Assembly: GCA_032718475.1 (NCBI GenBank)
Contig: JAUCBJ010000313.1
Coordinates: 1-47,530 of the forward strand
DNA from: Nemertoderma westbladi
Lineage: Eukaryota > Xenacoelomorpha > Nemertodermatida > Nemertodermatidae
DNA: 47,530 nt
Reading direction: 5' to 3'
The notes beneath the pieces were generated by a model, which worked only from the letters and a program-made list of their open reading frames with translations, made no database searches and had not been told where the DNA came from. Shown here piece after piece: positions 1 to 10,711 of the stretch (position 1 is its first letter; each line of letters starts with the position of its first letter). A program made the translations under genes and the position numbers.

Positions 1-379
1 ATTTAATTACGTATATTATATATTTAGTGCGACGGCGAGAAATAATTATTTTTCTCTTTCCTTACTGTCCGTATCATATTATAAATACGTGACTACAGTA
101 AGATGAAATTTCCGTACTTATTAAAGTACAATAAAGCCACTACTATATTCAAGTATTATTGGTAGGCAGAGTATTAGGAATGCAAAGTTCAGATCCTCGT
201 GTCTCGGCTAAACCAAGCTCTGGGTAGACCTTGGAAACGACTTGCCTCTTCACACTGACATTGCTTCGTGCGATATTGCTCTCATACCGTATATTAAATA
301 ATACATATAGTAGCGTGATGTCCCTTTAACAGTAGCGTATAACGCAAAATAAATCTGTTAAACCCTTTGACCATCTGTA

Positions 380-639
380 ATTCTAGTCGATTAAGATATC
401 GCGGCACCCACCGATATACTTGAAAGACAAATTTCTAGAATCAGTGGTTAACGTCCCCAGACAAGTTCTGGAATAAACTGGTGCCCATCCTAAATATTAA
501 TTATTAATATTTTGCAAAAATCTGTCAAATATTAGATCCTTTAAAATTCTAGTCGATTAAGATATCGTAGCACTTACCGATACTCTTAAAAGGACAAAAT
601 TCCTAGAATCAAGGATCCCAGTCCCCAGACACGTTCTGG
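380..639 (+). repeat. Two tandem stem-loop modules (older BEL copy)
   Basis: Module A (380-471) and module B (546-639) each read ATTCTAG, then ATATCG, a 10-nt loop, CGATAT (CGATA in B), then CTAGAAT, followed about 16-20 nt later by a hairpin CCAGA-5nt-TCTGG. The small-hairpin loop varies (CAAGT in A, CACGT in B) while the stems are kept. The same pair recurs in the younger element at 19344-19598. This suggests a selected RNA (or DNA) structure in the 3' internal region. The function is unknown. Confidence 0.6.
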
Positions 640-1477
640 AATAAAATTGTGTCTATTTAACATCAAATAATAAAATTCACGGGAATAAATTTAAATTCAT
701 ATATTTAAATGAATTTAATAAATTGTCATTTTGTACAATTTATAACATTCCCAAAATTCCATTAATTAATAGATCATGGGAGCGGAGATTCACTCTATTA
801 AGTGTATTTGTGTGCGAGAATCTCCAATGTATAGTCAATAGCCGATAAAATTCATAGAATCATGTATAAAGGGGATATTGACAATTAAAGAATTAATATT
901 AAATAGCATCCCAGATCTGTATGCATGGGAATTACCCTAATTCTACTGCTAGCTTTCCATAATGTCACCATAGCAACAACCACGCTAGAATTAGAAGTGA
1001 GTTAAAAGAACAATAAAAGGCTTGCCCATTGAATAGCATACGGAATAAATAGCACACTGCTAGTATCCAAGGATACATAATAACAACGTGACATTCTGGA
1101 AGGCACTTGACTAACGGACAAATGACCCGAATGTGTGATAGAATGTGTACAATTTGTGACAGTTACGTGGAATTTGTGCGTTTGTAGGTGAATGTTACTA
1201 CTAAGGTGTGTTTACAGTAGCGAGTCGCAATTGTGAAAGTAACCCTAACTATCCAGTAAGAACCTGAAGTATATCTAAGCCTTTGGGACGGACAGTGGAG
1301 TGGCTCGTGCTGGTTGTTGTAGTCGTTGTGCAGCTACGACGTTGGCGATAGGCACATCGGCGAAAGTACACCAGCGCTGAGGATCTCGCACTGTCCGGGG
1401 GCAGAGAGGGGTAGGCAGCGACGCCCGCTCGCCTAAATATAAACTCATTATAATATGGATAAACTTATATAGCAGAT

Positions 1478-2998
1478 ATTATTGAGTTGATAGAAGATGA
1501 TCTTGGTATCAGGGAGCGATATACTCTACCTTTACAAGCGTTTGTTGATAGCTTGATACGCGGCGACGCTGGTCCAACTACTACGGAGGACGATGGTCGT
1601 TATATCTAACCGCCAATGTCCCGGGAGCAACTTGCGTGTGGGTTGGACTGTAGAAAATTCACCGCTCGCTATACGCATCGTAATGGTATGTATATGGACT
1701 TCTTAACTACTGGTCATCCTATCGACCTACACGATATAAACGATATAGACACCAAAAGGGAAATGGTTTATTTAAATATCATACCCAGCGGAAGCGGAAC
1801 GATAAACTGAGACTCGAACACGAAAATTCTATTCGAAACCGACTCGAAAGCGCAGATGTCGAAGAGCCGGATAAACGCAGCGACTCCACCAAATACCTGG
1901 AATTCTTGAGAGAAACCTATCTCGATATTACCAGTCAACATAATCTAGAAACTCGATATCCTCAAGGTATACATCATGACCGCATGGTAGAACTCAAACG
2001 GCTCTATTCCACTATGATGTATCTTACCGCCGATCGATCGCTACCTGTTGTACCGGATAGCTTCGAACGGATGGAGGAATATTGTAAGCTGGAGAAAGAT
2101 CACTCGCGTTTCCCCTACAAGACGTGCGTTTTGGTATTATTGCGATGAATGCCCAAGACCCAACCAACAAACGGAAAGACATAAACATCCGCGGATACGT
2201 TGCTTTAAACACGGTTTTACTCGCTATATTTACGGGAGTTTCGAACGAAACTTGTTCGATGTATCACCTACGCTCGTTCGACTCAGACGATCCTTAAATA
2301 AACCAATGATCAGAGTTTCGGAATACTCGATCAGACCTCCTCATTCCCTAGTGAGACCTCAGACTCTTGATCCTATTAGTATGATGGATCCTCCCGAGCT
2401 GTACTCACTGCTCAAAGATCTAGTGTTACCTGAATGATTAGTCGGTGGCACCCCAGTTGTGGGCTTCTTAGATATTAGCCCATCCTACCTAGCCGGATTG
2501 GGACGCGGACATTTAATATCGCCGTTTAACCCTTACCATCGTCCCGGCTTAACACGATATAACCTGTCACCAAAGTGGCGGAGAACGTTGTACCAAACGA
2601 GTTAAACGCTATTCTACGAAGATCAGAAAGGAAACCTGCGTTTGTTCAGATAAACGTAAGTTGTAACAGCAAGTCCAAGCGATAAACGAATTGTCTTTAT
2701 CTCAGTTCGATTGTGAAATCCAGAATCTCTAAGAAGATATCGAACTTAGACAACCCCATTCTCTGCGAGAGTTTTTGGATGAACGTATCCAGCTACGAGC
2801 GGAGGAAAATCAGCTCGAGGAGAAGCATATCGAAACGGCGGATACCCCGACCATAATCCTACACCTTCTGATGCAATCATATTGCACCCTTCACCCAGGA
2901 TTTATAGCCCTCCTAGTAAAGTGGCTCGCCCCAAAGAGAAAAGGACTCTTGCTAGCCTCAAAAGGCTGCGTAAACGCCGTCCGCGTAAGAAAGACTAA
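1478..2998 (+). pseudogene. Decayed ORF X of the older BEL element
   Basis: The first about 120 codons match ORF X of the younger copy (20424). The start codon position reads ATT instead of ATG (1478) and there is an in-frame TAA at 1607-1609, with further frame changes later. The middle encodes a putative zinc-binding stretch near 2120-2215 (C-x2-C, then H-x-H-x4-C-x2-H) whose sequence is not alignable with the younger copy although the ligand types are similar. The last about 55 codons, from about 2840 to the TAA at 2996, match again and end in a Lys/Arg-rich tail. This copy is not functional. Function of the family is unknown; nucleic-acid binding is the simplest inference. Confidence 0.6.
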
Positions 2999-3068
2999 CT
3001 GTTTAGAGTATTATTATATTTTAGAAACTGTGATTTGTTATATTTTATAGACTTAAATCCCATTTTCT

Positions 3069-3076
3069 GGGAGCGG
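3069..3076 (+). other. Polypurine tract of the older BEL element
   Basis: GGGAGCGG lies directly before the TG that opens the 3' LTR. The identical string sits in the same place at 22087-22094. This is the expected primer site for plus-strand DNA synthesis in LTR retrotransposons. Confidence 0.65.
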
Positions 3077-4252
3077 TGTAAAAGCTTTTGCGTCATTAAC
3101 TGGTTATTTTCCCTTAAAGTACTCTGTAGTTGGTTTGCCAGGCATAAAAAGGCCGTGTCCTTGCTGTACTGGTGTTTTAGAGGACATAAAAGTCATTTCT
3201 TATGTATTTGTACTGTATTTGTACTTTAGAGGACATAATCCGCAATCTCGTGACGCGATAAGCTAGATACTCTTGAAAACAGTGTCGCTACCATGACGAC
3301 GGCTAACAGCTGATATTGCCACGTCGACGTTTCTTTGTTTCTTTGTTCTCTCGTTGTTCGGTTGACCAATCAGAGCGTTTGTTGTCTCTGTGTTGGAGGT
3401 GTATACAGAGGCTCAGTAGTTCAGTGTTATGTTTTTGCCCAGAGCCTAAGAACCGGCTTTTGGCACCTCCGTGTTTTCAGTTTTTAGTCTTACACTAGTA
3501 GGCTTAATTATAAGGACATATATCCGTTATCATAACATAACATACCATACCTAATCAAACAACCTGTGCATACTTTTATATTGTTATACTGCTATTTACT
3601 GTCAGTTCTTCATAATATGGTTGATGAATTATTATATTTGGAATAACGATAAATAACCCCGAAAACCCAATATTCTTGATATACCGAAGGTAAGAGAGAA
3701 AGGTTACATATAACGATTGTGACTTATGTTAAAGTGGTTTGAAGTGAATCTAATGTTATTTGATAGACCCTACATGATTCGGTCCGTGTTCCTTTTATAT
3801 GTGACTAAAATCAGTGAAGATCGGCAGATTAGTGTGCAGTATTGTGCAGCATTGTGTATTAGGGAGACTGATAACGAAGCATTTCCTAAAGAATGCGCCA
3901 TATGTGTGAATTGTAACTAAGCCATATCGTTGTGAGTAGTTTAAGTCATAACTCTGTTTATATAGATAGAGCGCCACGTCCTAAAGGAACTGTTAATATT
4001 CCCCGAAGGTGAATAATATTGTCAGAGATTATATAATACTGTCAGTCGAATAATACATTAGGCTTACATAGCAATACGATTAAGCCGTCGAACCCAATCT
4101 CCCGGGTATATCCAGCGGGTGAATGATCGCGCACCGATTGGTTTCGACTAGTGTAGTGAATCAAATACTTGTCAGAGGCTAAAAGTGATTTATTATCTAG
4201 AAGACATCCTAATTTGGCGGGTTAAACTGCCAAAGGTCTGAAAGCGCGAACA
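3077..4252 (+). repeat. 3' LTR of the older BEL element (diverged)
   Basis: It begins TGTAAAAGCTTTTG and ends in ACA, like the 1,246-bp LTRs at 7504 and 22095, but is 1,176 bp long. The first half is strongly diverged. The second half (about 3600-4252) aligns well, including the shared stretches around 3960-4030 and the terminal about 35 bp. It is a different subfamily or an older insertion. Its last about 30 bp are translated in the neighbouring LINE frame, which makes the LINE ORF2 appear to end at 4222. Confidence 0.8.
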
Positions 4253-6969
4253 CCCCTGAACAGTGTTCCGGTGCAATGACTTAAAGCCATTACCGACAAA
4301 TCGGGAGCCTCATACAAATTAGAGATAATGCCATCTGAGGCATAATTTCCAACATGAAGAAGACTACGTAGAATCTTCCTATGGTATGCATCTACAGCAT
4401 TGATATCCGATTTATTCAGTGCCCCAAAATTATAACAATTCCTGTATAGTATTGATGGTATTGCAAGAGATTTCCAGAGCTTAGCAATGCACCCAACATC
4501 GTATCGTTGAGAGGTCCATCTTTGATTGTGGAAGATTTCTGAGTGAGTTGCTATCGACTTGATGATTTCAGCCTTGTGACTATGATTTTGCCCTATTTTG
4601 AACCCTAGAAAAGAGATATGTTCTGAGGCATTTGTTAGATGTCCATTGATGGAGAGCTTGTCAGTTATTAAAGACGACTTGCCAGAGGAAAAGGCAGTCC
4701 AATTTGTCTTAGAATTGTCAATCTTTAGATTTAGTCGTCCAAGTGAAAAAACTATTTCACTGGCCATCTTTTCCATTGCAGATGTAGAGGTACTGATCAT
4801 GATAATGTCATCCGCATAGGAGAAGGCACCTAAGGGAAGTCCATGAATCGTGCAGCCACTGTTATTTTCTTGCACTCTGTTAAAAACTTCCTTCAGATAG
4901 AAATTAAACAATGTTGGGGATAATAGCGACCCCTGTTTCAGTCCCACATACAGCTTTATTCCCTCTGAAGATATGAGATTACCGATACGAACATAGGCAC
5001 ACGTACTAGAGTAATATATGAGCAGCAACCTTGCTATATAAGGATTTATTTCCGTTTCCTCCAGCAACTTATTGATTAGCAGTGGTATATCAACAGAGTC
5101 GAATGCCGCTGCAATGTCCATCTGTGTAACATACACATTTGATCCTCCAGCAACATAATATTGTATAAGCTCCAGAATAGAAGCAATCGCCATGTCAGAA
5201 CCAATTCCCTTGCGGTATGCACACTGTGCTTCAGCTGGAACAATAATTTTTGAAAGGTGTTCCATGATGATAATTTGTTCCATGAGTTTTCCCAATATAG
5301 AAATTGAGGATATTGGGCGATATGAGCTAGCCATCTGTGTGTCTTTCCCTTTTCCTTTATACAGGTAACTAATTAATGTCTCTCCCAGAGCGCTTGGTAG
5401 AGTCCCCAGCTCGACCGAGAGATTCAAAATATTGGTGACATGAAAACAAATTTCATCAACATCAGAATACAGGAAGTTTTCAATTGTGAGGCTGTTTCTG
5501 TCAGGAGATTTGTTTCTCCTTAAGGCCAATACAGCATTACGTATCATTCGGGTAGAAAAGCAAGGAATATGCGACTTAGATTGATCGCATCTATCATTCA
5601 GCACTTTGTTCAAACCAGTGATTTTATCCTCGTAATCTGGGGACTGCTGACCTTGAGTAGATTTCAAGTGTTTCTCGAACATACCGAAGTGTTCACCATT
5701 GTTGTTAGTCGCAGTGCTATCAGTTCTGAGATGCCGGATATGTTTCCAGAATGCGTGTGGGTCTGCCTGGGTGGTCCTGGAAGAAGGAATAATATGTGAG
5801 ATCTTTTTCTTAGAAAGAAAATTACAAAGATGGCGGGTCGATCTTTTTGATTCTTTAAATGCATATTTTAGTGGATCATCCTCGTTCTTTCCACCATGGC
5901 ACCATAAATCGTAAAGTCTCTTTGTAGTTTGAACTCTATCACACAACTTTTTACTTCGAATTCTGTAGTTACGAGTTCGTTTCCTTGGCTTTAAAATGCA
6001 TATAGACATACATGCACTATCATATAGCAACTTTTGAAGATCTTTGGCATAATTTTCCAGTGATGTAGGATTATGATGAAAATTTTTCTTGCTAAACTGT
6101 TTATTGAGAACCTCTAAGCCATCTGTTACAAGTTCTTTGTAGTGGTCTAGCTGTGTTGAAGATGCCCTTGACCAGTTGAAACGTTTTGGCCCAGGAAAGC
6201 AATTCTGAGAAGGTGCTTTGTTGCGGTGAAAATGGGAAGAAGAGTTTATGAAACAAGATATAGGAGTATGGTCCAATAAATTATCAGTCTCGTTCATAGG
6301 ATGAAAAATTCCATATTTGATCAGTGCCTCGCCTGTTATGTTACTGATAATGTGGTCGATGTAAGACCGTGAGTTGTTGTAGCCATAGAAGGTGTGTAAG
6401 GGCCCAGTGAACTTCAGTGTGGTATCAACTGCTAGAAGATCATTATCTACAAGAAAGCTGTTTAATATGCGGCCAGATTTTGTTGCTGATTTACGACTTG
6501 CACGAGGGCCTTGAAGAGAACCAACATCTGCATTACTATCACATAGGATAAAAGGGATTGCATCGGAATGTAGTGCTAAGACTGCTTCAAGGCGGCCAAG
6601 GAAATCTGAGAACAGCTCCTGTGGCTTGTTTTGGTCGGGACCATATGCGCAAAGAAAAAGAAAAACATCCCCGGAACTAGTAGTCCCCTTTATTCCAATG
6701 ATATCATCTTTTGAAGTTACTTTAGTTAGGTTAGTGAGTAGATCATTCCTGATGAAAATAGCAACACCCCCCTTACTTCGACCAGGCCCTGCACTATGAG
6801 TAGCAGGTAGGTACTCACAGTAATGAAATTTTGATAATCCTATTAGAAATTCTTTACACATTAATTTGTCCATCCAATGCTCCTGTATACAGATGACATC
6901 ATGCTTCATCAATAGGTTTTTAACATTTTCTTGATTGGGAATGAAGCCATGGACATTAAGTGTAACCAT
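4253..6969 (-). CDS. LINE ORF2: APE-type endonuclease + reverse transcriptase, 3'-truncated
   Basis: The ATG at 6969 opens 905 codons of LINE sequence, and the frame then runs 10 more codons into the BEL LTR to a stop at 4222. The N-terminus is an apurinic-type endonuclease: LNVHG (Asn5), IQEHWM (Glu30), ILCDSNAD, YIDHIIS. The reverse transcriptase follows with SYRPISSISILGKLMEQI, the MDIAAAFDSVD block, GLKQGSLLSP and the catalytic SYADDII (Tyr718, Asp720, Asp721). A thumb-like region follows. There is no RNase H domain. Such proteins nick target DNA and copy the element RNA at the nick. The frame is free of stops, unlike the neighbouring ORF1. The natural C-terminus is missing because the older BEL element inserted there. 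Clade is uncertain (CR1/RTE-like by size and layout). Confidence 0.9.
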
Positions 6970-7060
6970 ACTGATGGAATTTCTTGATTCTGCGTTAGAT
7001 AAAGGGATGGGATTGGTAGACTCGGCTGGAAATCCTATATGATTTGTCCCACTTTCAATG

Positions 7061-7417
7061 TTAAAAACGGCACAGTCTTACTCCCCTACCCCCTCTGGTA
7101 TTTAGATATCCTTCATGCGTCATACTATGACTAGTATTAGAATTATGCATACTACTGGATGGACGGACTTCAGCGCTGAGCTTATACTGGGGGGTTTGAT
7201 AAATATCTGAACGGTTCTTCCATAATGTACATTTTATTCCTACAGGCCAGAAATCATCCCCCATTAGCTTTAGAGCAAATCTGCCATCAAGGATAATTTT
7301 CATGTTCTTTACTCCTCTATAAATTCGCGTAGTAATTCTATGTAAGCTGATATGATGTGACCTGAGGTAGTTGATGATATCTTCTTCAGACAGACATTTG
7401 GTGGAGAAACGTACCAT
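7061..7417 (-). CDS. LINE ORF1 C-terminal part (RRM-like domain)
   Basis: This 118-codon frame has the look of the RRM-like domain of LINE ORF1 proteins: a short alpha-beta unit, then FALKLMGDDFWPVGIKCTLW, resembling the common 'WP-x-G-(I/V)-(K/R)' block. The ATG at 7417 need not be a true start. The frame upstream, continuing from the protease domain, overlaps it in another register, so a frameshift near 7400-7420 probably separates it from the rest of ORF1. It ends 91 bp before ORF2. The likely role is binding the element RNA. Confidence 0.6.
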   Translation of the reverse strand: MVRFSTKCLSEEDIINYLRSHHISLHRITTRIYRGVKNMKIILDGRFALKLMGDDFWPVGIKCTLWKNRSDIYQTPQYKLSAEVRPSSSMHNSNTSHSMTHEGYLNTRGGRGVRLCRF

Positions 7418-7498
7418 CAGATATGACTATCATTTCCTGATTCCCTTGTTGTCCATTTAGCGCTATAAAGTTTGACGGGAGTAGTTGATTATAGATCT

Positions 7499-7503
7499 GA
7501 GTA
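7499..7503 (+). repeat. Target-site duplication, left copy (GAGTA)
   Basis: GAGTA immediately precedes the 5' LTR and is repeated immediately after the 3' LTR at 23341-23345. Five bp is the usual duplication size for BEL/Pao integrases. Confidence 0.9.
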
Positions 7504-8749
7504 TGTAAAAGCTTTTGTGGGATATAACTGGCCCTTTTGCTTTGCAATCCAGTTTCCCCCCAGGTGCTGGAATACTCTAAAAAGCTCTCTAACTCGAATG
7601 ATGCAAAGCGACCGGCTGATTGGCTGATTTGTTATACGAGGGGCTCTTTGCTATGTTCTATCGGCCAACCAGAGCTATAGCAGCAGAGTATGCAACCAGG
7701 ACAACCAAGCGGAGTGACTCATTTTGTGTGTTGGCCAAGGGTTGCAAAATTCCTGATAGTTCGGCATTTAGATATTTGTGGAACTTGTGGAATCTGGTGT
7801 TCTGCCAAAGAGAGCTATTCCTCTCTGTGTAAAAGATACCTGCAACGGTGTTAGAGACAGTAGCAGTTTTTTGTGACTCTGTTGTGTTTTTTCTATCTAG
7901 GCCAAGAACACCGGCTCTGGAGTCAATTGTTTTCAGACTTTAGAAGAAACATTAGTAGGCTTAGATTATAGAGCGTATAACTGTTATCGGCCCAATTATC
8001 AGCGCAGTAGCGCAGCGGCACATACATTGTCATATCATATCTTAACCTACCGTCTTAATGCCTTTTACTGTTGTTATTATTTTGTATCAGTTGGTTGAAT
8101 ATTATTTGGAGAACATCTATAAAGAACCCAAATTTCCCAATTTTCTTGATACACTACAGGTTAGAGAGACAGGTTACATATAGCGATTGCGACTTATATT
8201 ATCGTGGTTTGTAGTGAGTTTAATGCTATTTGATAGGCACTACATGAGTCAATTGCTGTTCTCTTTATATATGATAAAATTCATTGACGGTCGGCAGATT
8301 AGTGTGCAGCATTGTGTGTTACCGGTAGTGTGCATGATTGTGACTGATAACTAAGCATTTCCTAAAGAATGCGCCTCATACGTGAATCATAAGCCTTACC
8401 GACTTACCGTTGTGTTTAGTATAAGTCATATCTCTGTTTACCTAGATAGAGCGCCACGTCCTAAAGGAACTGTTAATATTTCCCGAAAGTGAATAATATT
8501 AGTCAGAAATTATTTATTAACGATCAATCGAATAATACAGTAAGCTTACACTGCAATAACAATCTAAGCCCTCCGAATCCAGTCTCCTGGGTATATCCAG
8601 CGGGTGAATGGACGCGCACTAGGCTGGCTTCGGCTAATGTTGTGTTTATTGGTATTAAATACTTGTCATTTTCTAAAGTCTATTTATAAACCAAAAGACA
8701 TATAAATTTTGGCAGGTTAAACTGCTAAAGGTCTTCAAAAGCGCGTACA
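7504..8749 (+). repeat. 5' LTR of the complete BEL element
   Basis: 1,246 bp, TG...CA ends, matching 22095-23340 with about ten substitutions and no length change seen. The first 14 bp and the last 14 bp form an imperfect inverted repeat (TGTA, 3 mismatches, GCTTTTG), as expected for integrase recognition ends. Promoter and polyadenylation signals should be here, but I cannot assign them with confidence. Confidence 0.95.
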
Positions 8750-8763
8750 ATAACAGTTATTGT

Positions 8764-8786
8764 CTTTATTGCAGTAAGCAATAAAG
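8764..8786 (+). other. Hairpin just after the 5' LTR
   Basis: CTTTATTG and CAATAAAG form a perfect 8-bp stem with a 7-nt loop, 15 nt after the LTR. The first about 60 nt after the LTR contain no TGG, so the usual tRNA primer-binding site (complement of the tRNA CCA end) is not visible. Whether this hairpin has any part in priming is unknown. Confidence 0.4.
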
Positions 8787-8818
8787 TTGAAAGTACCGGT
8801 CGACCGGTAAACCTGAAC

Positions 8819-9046
8819 CGGTACTGCTGTAGGTCCGTAGGCCCAACTGCCAGAATCGGTACTGCTGTAGGTCCGTAGGCCCAACTGCCAGAATCGGTAC
8901 TGCTGTAGGTCCGTAGGCCCAACTGCCAGAATCGGTACTGCTGTAGGTCCGTAGGCCCAACTGCTTGAACCGGTACTGCTGTAGGTCCGTAGGCCCAACT
9001 GCCAGAATCGGTACTGCTGTAGGTCTGTAGGCCCAACTGTCCTAAC
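8819..9046 (+). repeat. 38-bp tandem repeat, 6 units
   Basis: Units start at 8819, 8857, 8895, 8933, 8971 and 9009, each beginning CGGTACTGCTGTAGGTC. Units are nearly identical; differences sit in the last about 6 bases of a unit and one T at 9025-9027. A seventh partial unit begins at 9047. Located 70 bp after the 5' LTR. Confidence 0.95.
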
Positions 9047-10357
9047 CGGTACTTCCAGTATAAGTACAATAGTATTATTCGATTTTGATTAAGTATACCG
9101 GTAGGTCTTAGTACTTAATCAGGGAACGGCCGCCCTGGTTTTTTATTGAGATTTTACTTATTTCTGTCGGTTTTATTTACATGTAAGTTAATATTGACCT
9201 GAAGACGTGTAAGTCTGCTCAGATTGTTCAGATAATTGTAGGCTGGACTGTTGTCTGACTGTTGTTGGGTCTGGAGAGATTGCGGCGTGTGTAGAGTTTG
9301 TCCGATAAAGTGCCAGTTAGTAAGTTGGGGCAGCCAGAGCTGTAAGGTCAATCCCCTCTTAAAGAATAAGTCGTACTACCATGTTAGAACGCATACTAAC
9401 TAACCATTTTGGAATCTGCACATACGGTAGTTTATTTAGGCTTGGTGGTAGTCTGCCATTCCTACAGTAATTGTGCTTGTTACACATACCGTTATAGTTA
9501 ATTTAACCCCGGTACTACACGGGCTGCTTGGCGTAGGTAAAGACTGGTGACTTTGTGCTCCGGTCACTCCAGCAGATGCCGTGGTTCTTTTAACTGTTCA
9601 AGTATATTTAACTACTGATTATTTGTTGTACCAGTACTTGTACCTAATTTAGGGTTTAGTGTACAGTGCTTTCCGAAAGTAATTAGTGCGTAGGCAGTGT
9701 ATTGTGTTGTAAAGTGGTTAATAGGCACGTTGGATCTGGTAGTCCGCGGTAATTAACTTCCAGGTAGGAACACTCCGTGATACATAACGTAGTACCTATA
9801 GCGATACGGCTATAGGTCGTCAGGCGGTGGTATTTTCCTATCTGGACAGTGCAATATATTTACTACTACTTATTATTTTCAAATACCGTAGTACCCCGTC
9901 CGTTGTAATAACCAGAATTCTAACGCTTTGTTAGGCTGGTTTGTAGACTTCCTGTAAAATTACCCTAAAAATTTCGTACGTAATATTTTGTTGTGTTTAA
10001 TTAGAGATTTAATCTCACCCGTATCGTAAGTAATTTGTAGTATTAAGTAACTTAGGTAAATTAGAATTATCTGTTTTAGTGTCCCATAAGTAGCACTTCA
10101 CTGAGAGTGCACAGCTTCTGTGTAGTGACTTCCCCCAGAAATAATAACATTTATTTCAAATATTGACAAAAACCCATTTTAAACGGGTATATAAATATTA
10201 TAAATCAACTCAAACGATTTATAAATAGTAGGCCTGCCATACAACAACTAGGTCTCAATATCAGTTGGACTACTGCTTAAATAACGGTAATAAAGTAAGT
10301 TAAAGTAACCAAGTAACCCTAAAATATTCAGAAATTCAATTATTCTAAAATAATTGA

Positions 10358-10630
10358 CATACCGGTATTTACCATAGGCTTATTATATTTATTTCTATAA
10401 ATTTGGGCTGAAATCATACCGGTATTCTGTAATTAATTCTAGTTCATAATTATACTTATATATACTATAAGTGTAAGCTGCATACCGGTATTCACGATAG
10501 GCCTATTATATATTTATATATATTTGTGCTAAAATTATATACCGGTACTCTGTGACAAACCTAGTTTACAATACTTATATATACTATAAGTGTATACCGG
10601 TATTCTAATATACTGCAATAAATTACCGGT
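10358..10630 (+). repeat. About 120-bp diverged tandem repeat upstream of gag
   Basis: CATACCGGTATT recurs at 10358 and 10481, with a partial third copy from about 10594. Both full units share the order ACCGGT block, ATAGGC(T/C)TATTATAT, second ACCGGT block, CTTATATATACTATAAGTGTA. The period is 123 then about 113 bp. It ends about 80 bp before the gag ATG. A regulatory or packaging role is possible but not shown. Confidence 0.7.
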
Positions 10631-10711
10631 ACTAGGCCAACGGTCATACTGAATTACTAGACTTGCTTTAACTGTAACTATAGCAGTAAGCATTCAACTG
10701 TATAGCTAAAC

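Larger units (their letters stand above)
1..4252 (+). mobile_element. 3' part of an older BEL/Pao LTR retrotransposon
   Basis: Positions 1-3076 align by eye with 18950-22094, the 3' internal part of the complete BEL element downstream, and 3077-4252 is a diverged version of its LTR. Order and spacing of landmarks are the same: noncoding segment with two stem-loop modules, ORF X start, ORF X basic C-terminus, polypurine tract, LTR. The middle of ORF X (about 1850-2840) is not alignable with the younger copy. Gag, pol and the 5' LTR would lie left of the window. The LTR ends at 4252 inside ORF2 of a minus-strand LINE, so this is an insertion into that LINE. If so, the 5 bases after it, CCCCT, should be duplicated before the unseen 5' LTR. 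Confidence 0.85.
4253..7503 (-). mobile_element. Non-LTR retrotransposon (LINE), 3' segment
   Basis: Minus-strand segment holding the end of ORF1 (7498 to about 7061) and ORF2 (6969 to 4253). Its 5' half continues at 23341-25800, the two halves being separated by the complete BEL element at 7504-23340. Rejoining at the single GAGTA target keeps a minus-strand reading frame open for several dozen codons across the junction, which supports a single interrupted element. The 3' end is cut off by the older BEL LTR at 4252. Confidence 0.85.
8750..10711 (+). other. Long untranslated leader of the BEL element
   Basis: 1,962 bp between LTR and gag ATG. No convincing coding frame; small open frames at 8725-9069 only reflect the 38-bp tandem repeat. 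It is rich in the palindrome ACCGGT, mostly as TACCGGTA-like sites, at both ends of the leader. Tandem repeats at 8819-9046 and 10358-10630 are listed separately. Confidence 0.7.

Noticed and set aside
4222-4252. Natural C-terminus of LINE ORF2
   Set aside because: These ten codons lie inside the end of the BEL LTR, which is shared with 8719-8749 and 23310-23340, so the frame only reads into the LTR by chance.
7504-8749. Repeat as a MITE with TGTA...TACA inverted ends, or as a LINE 3' untranslated region
   Set aside because: The exact 1,246-bp partner at 22095, internal gag-pol, polypurine tract and GAGTA flanks show it is an LTR.
8819-9046. CRISPR-like array
   Set aside because: Repeats are directly abutting without spacers and the DNA is eukaryotic.
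8725-9069. Overlapping minus-strand frames reading repeated GLRTYSST-type peptides
   Set aside because: Products of the 38-bp tandem repeat in the BEL leader. The 38-bp period cycles through frames and the region is noncoding.
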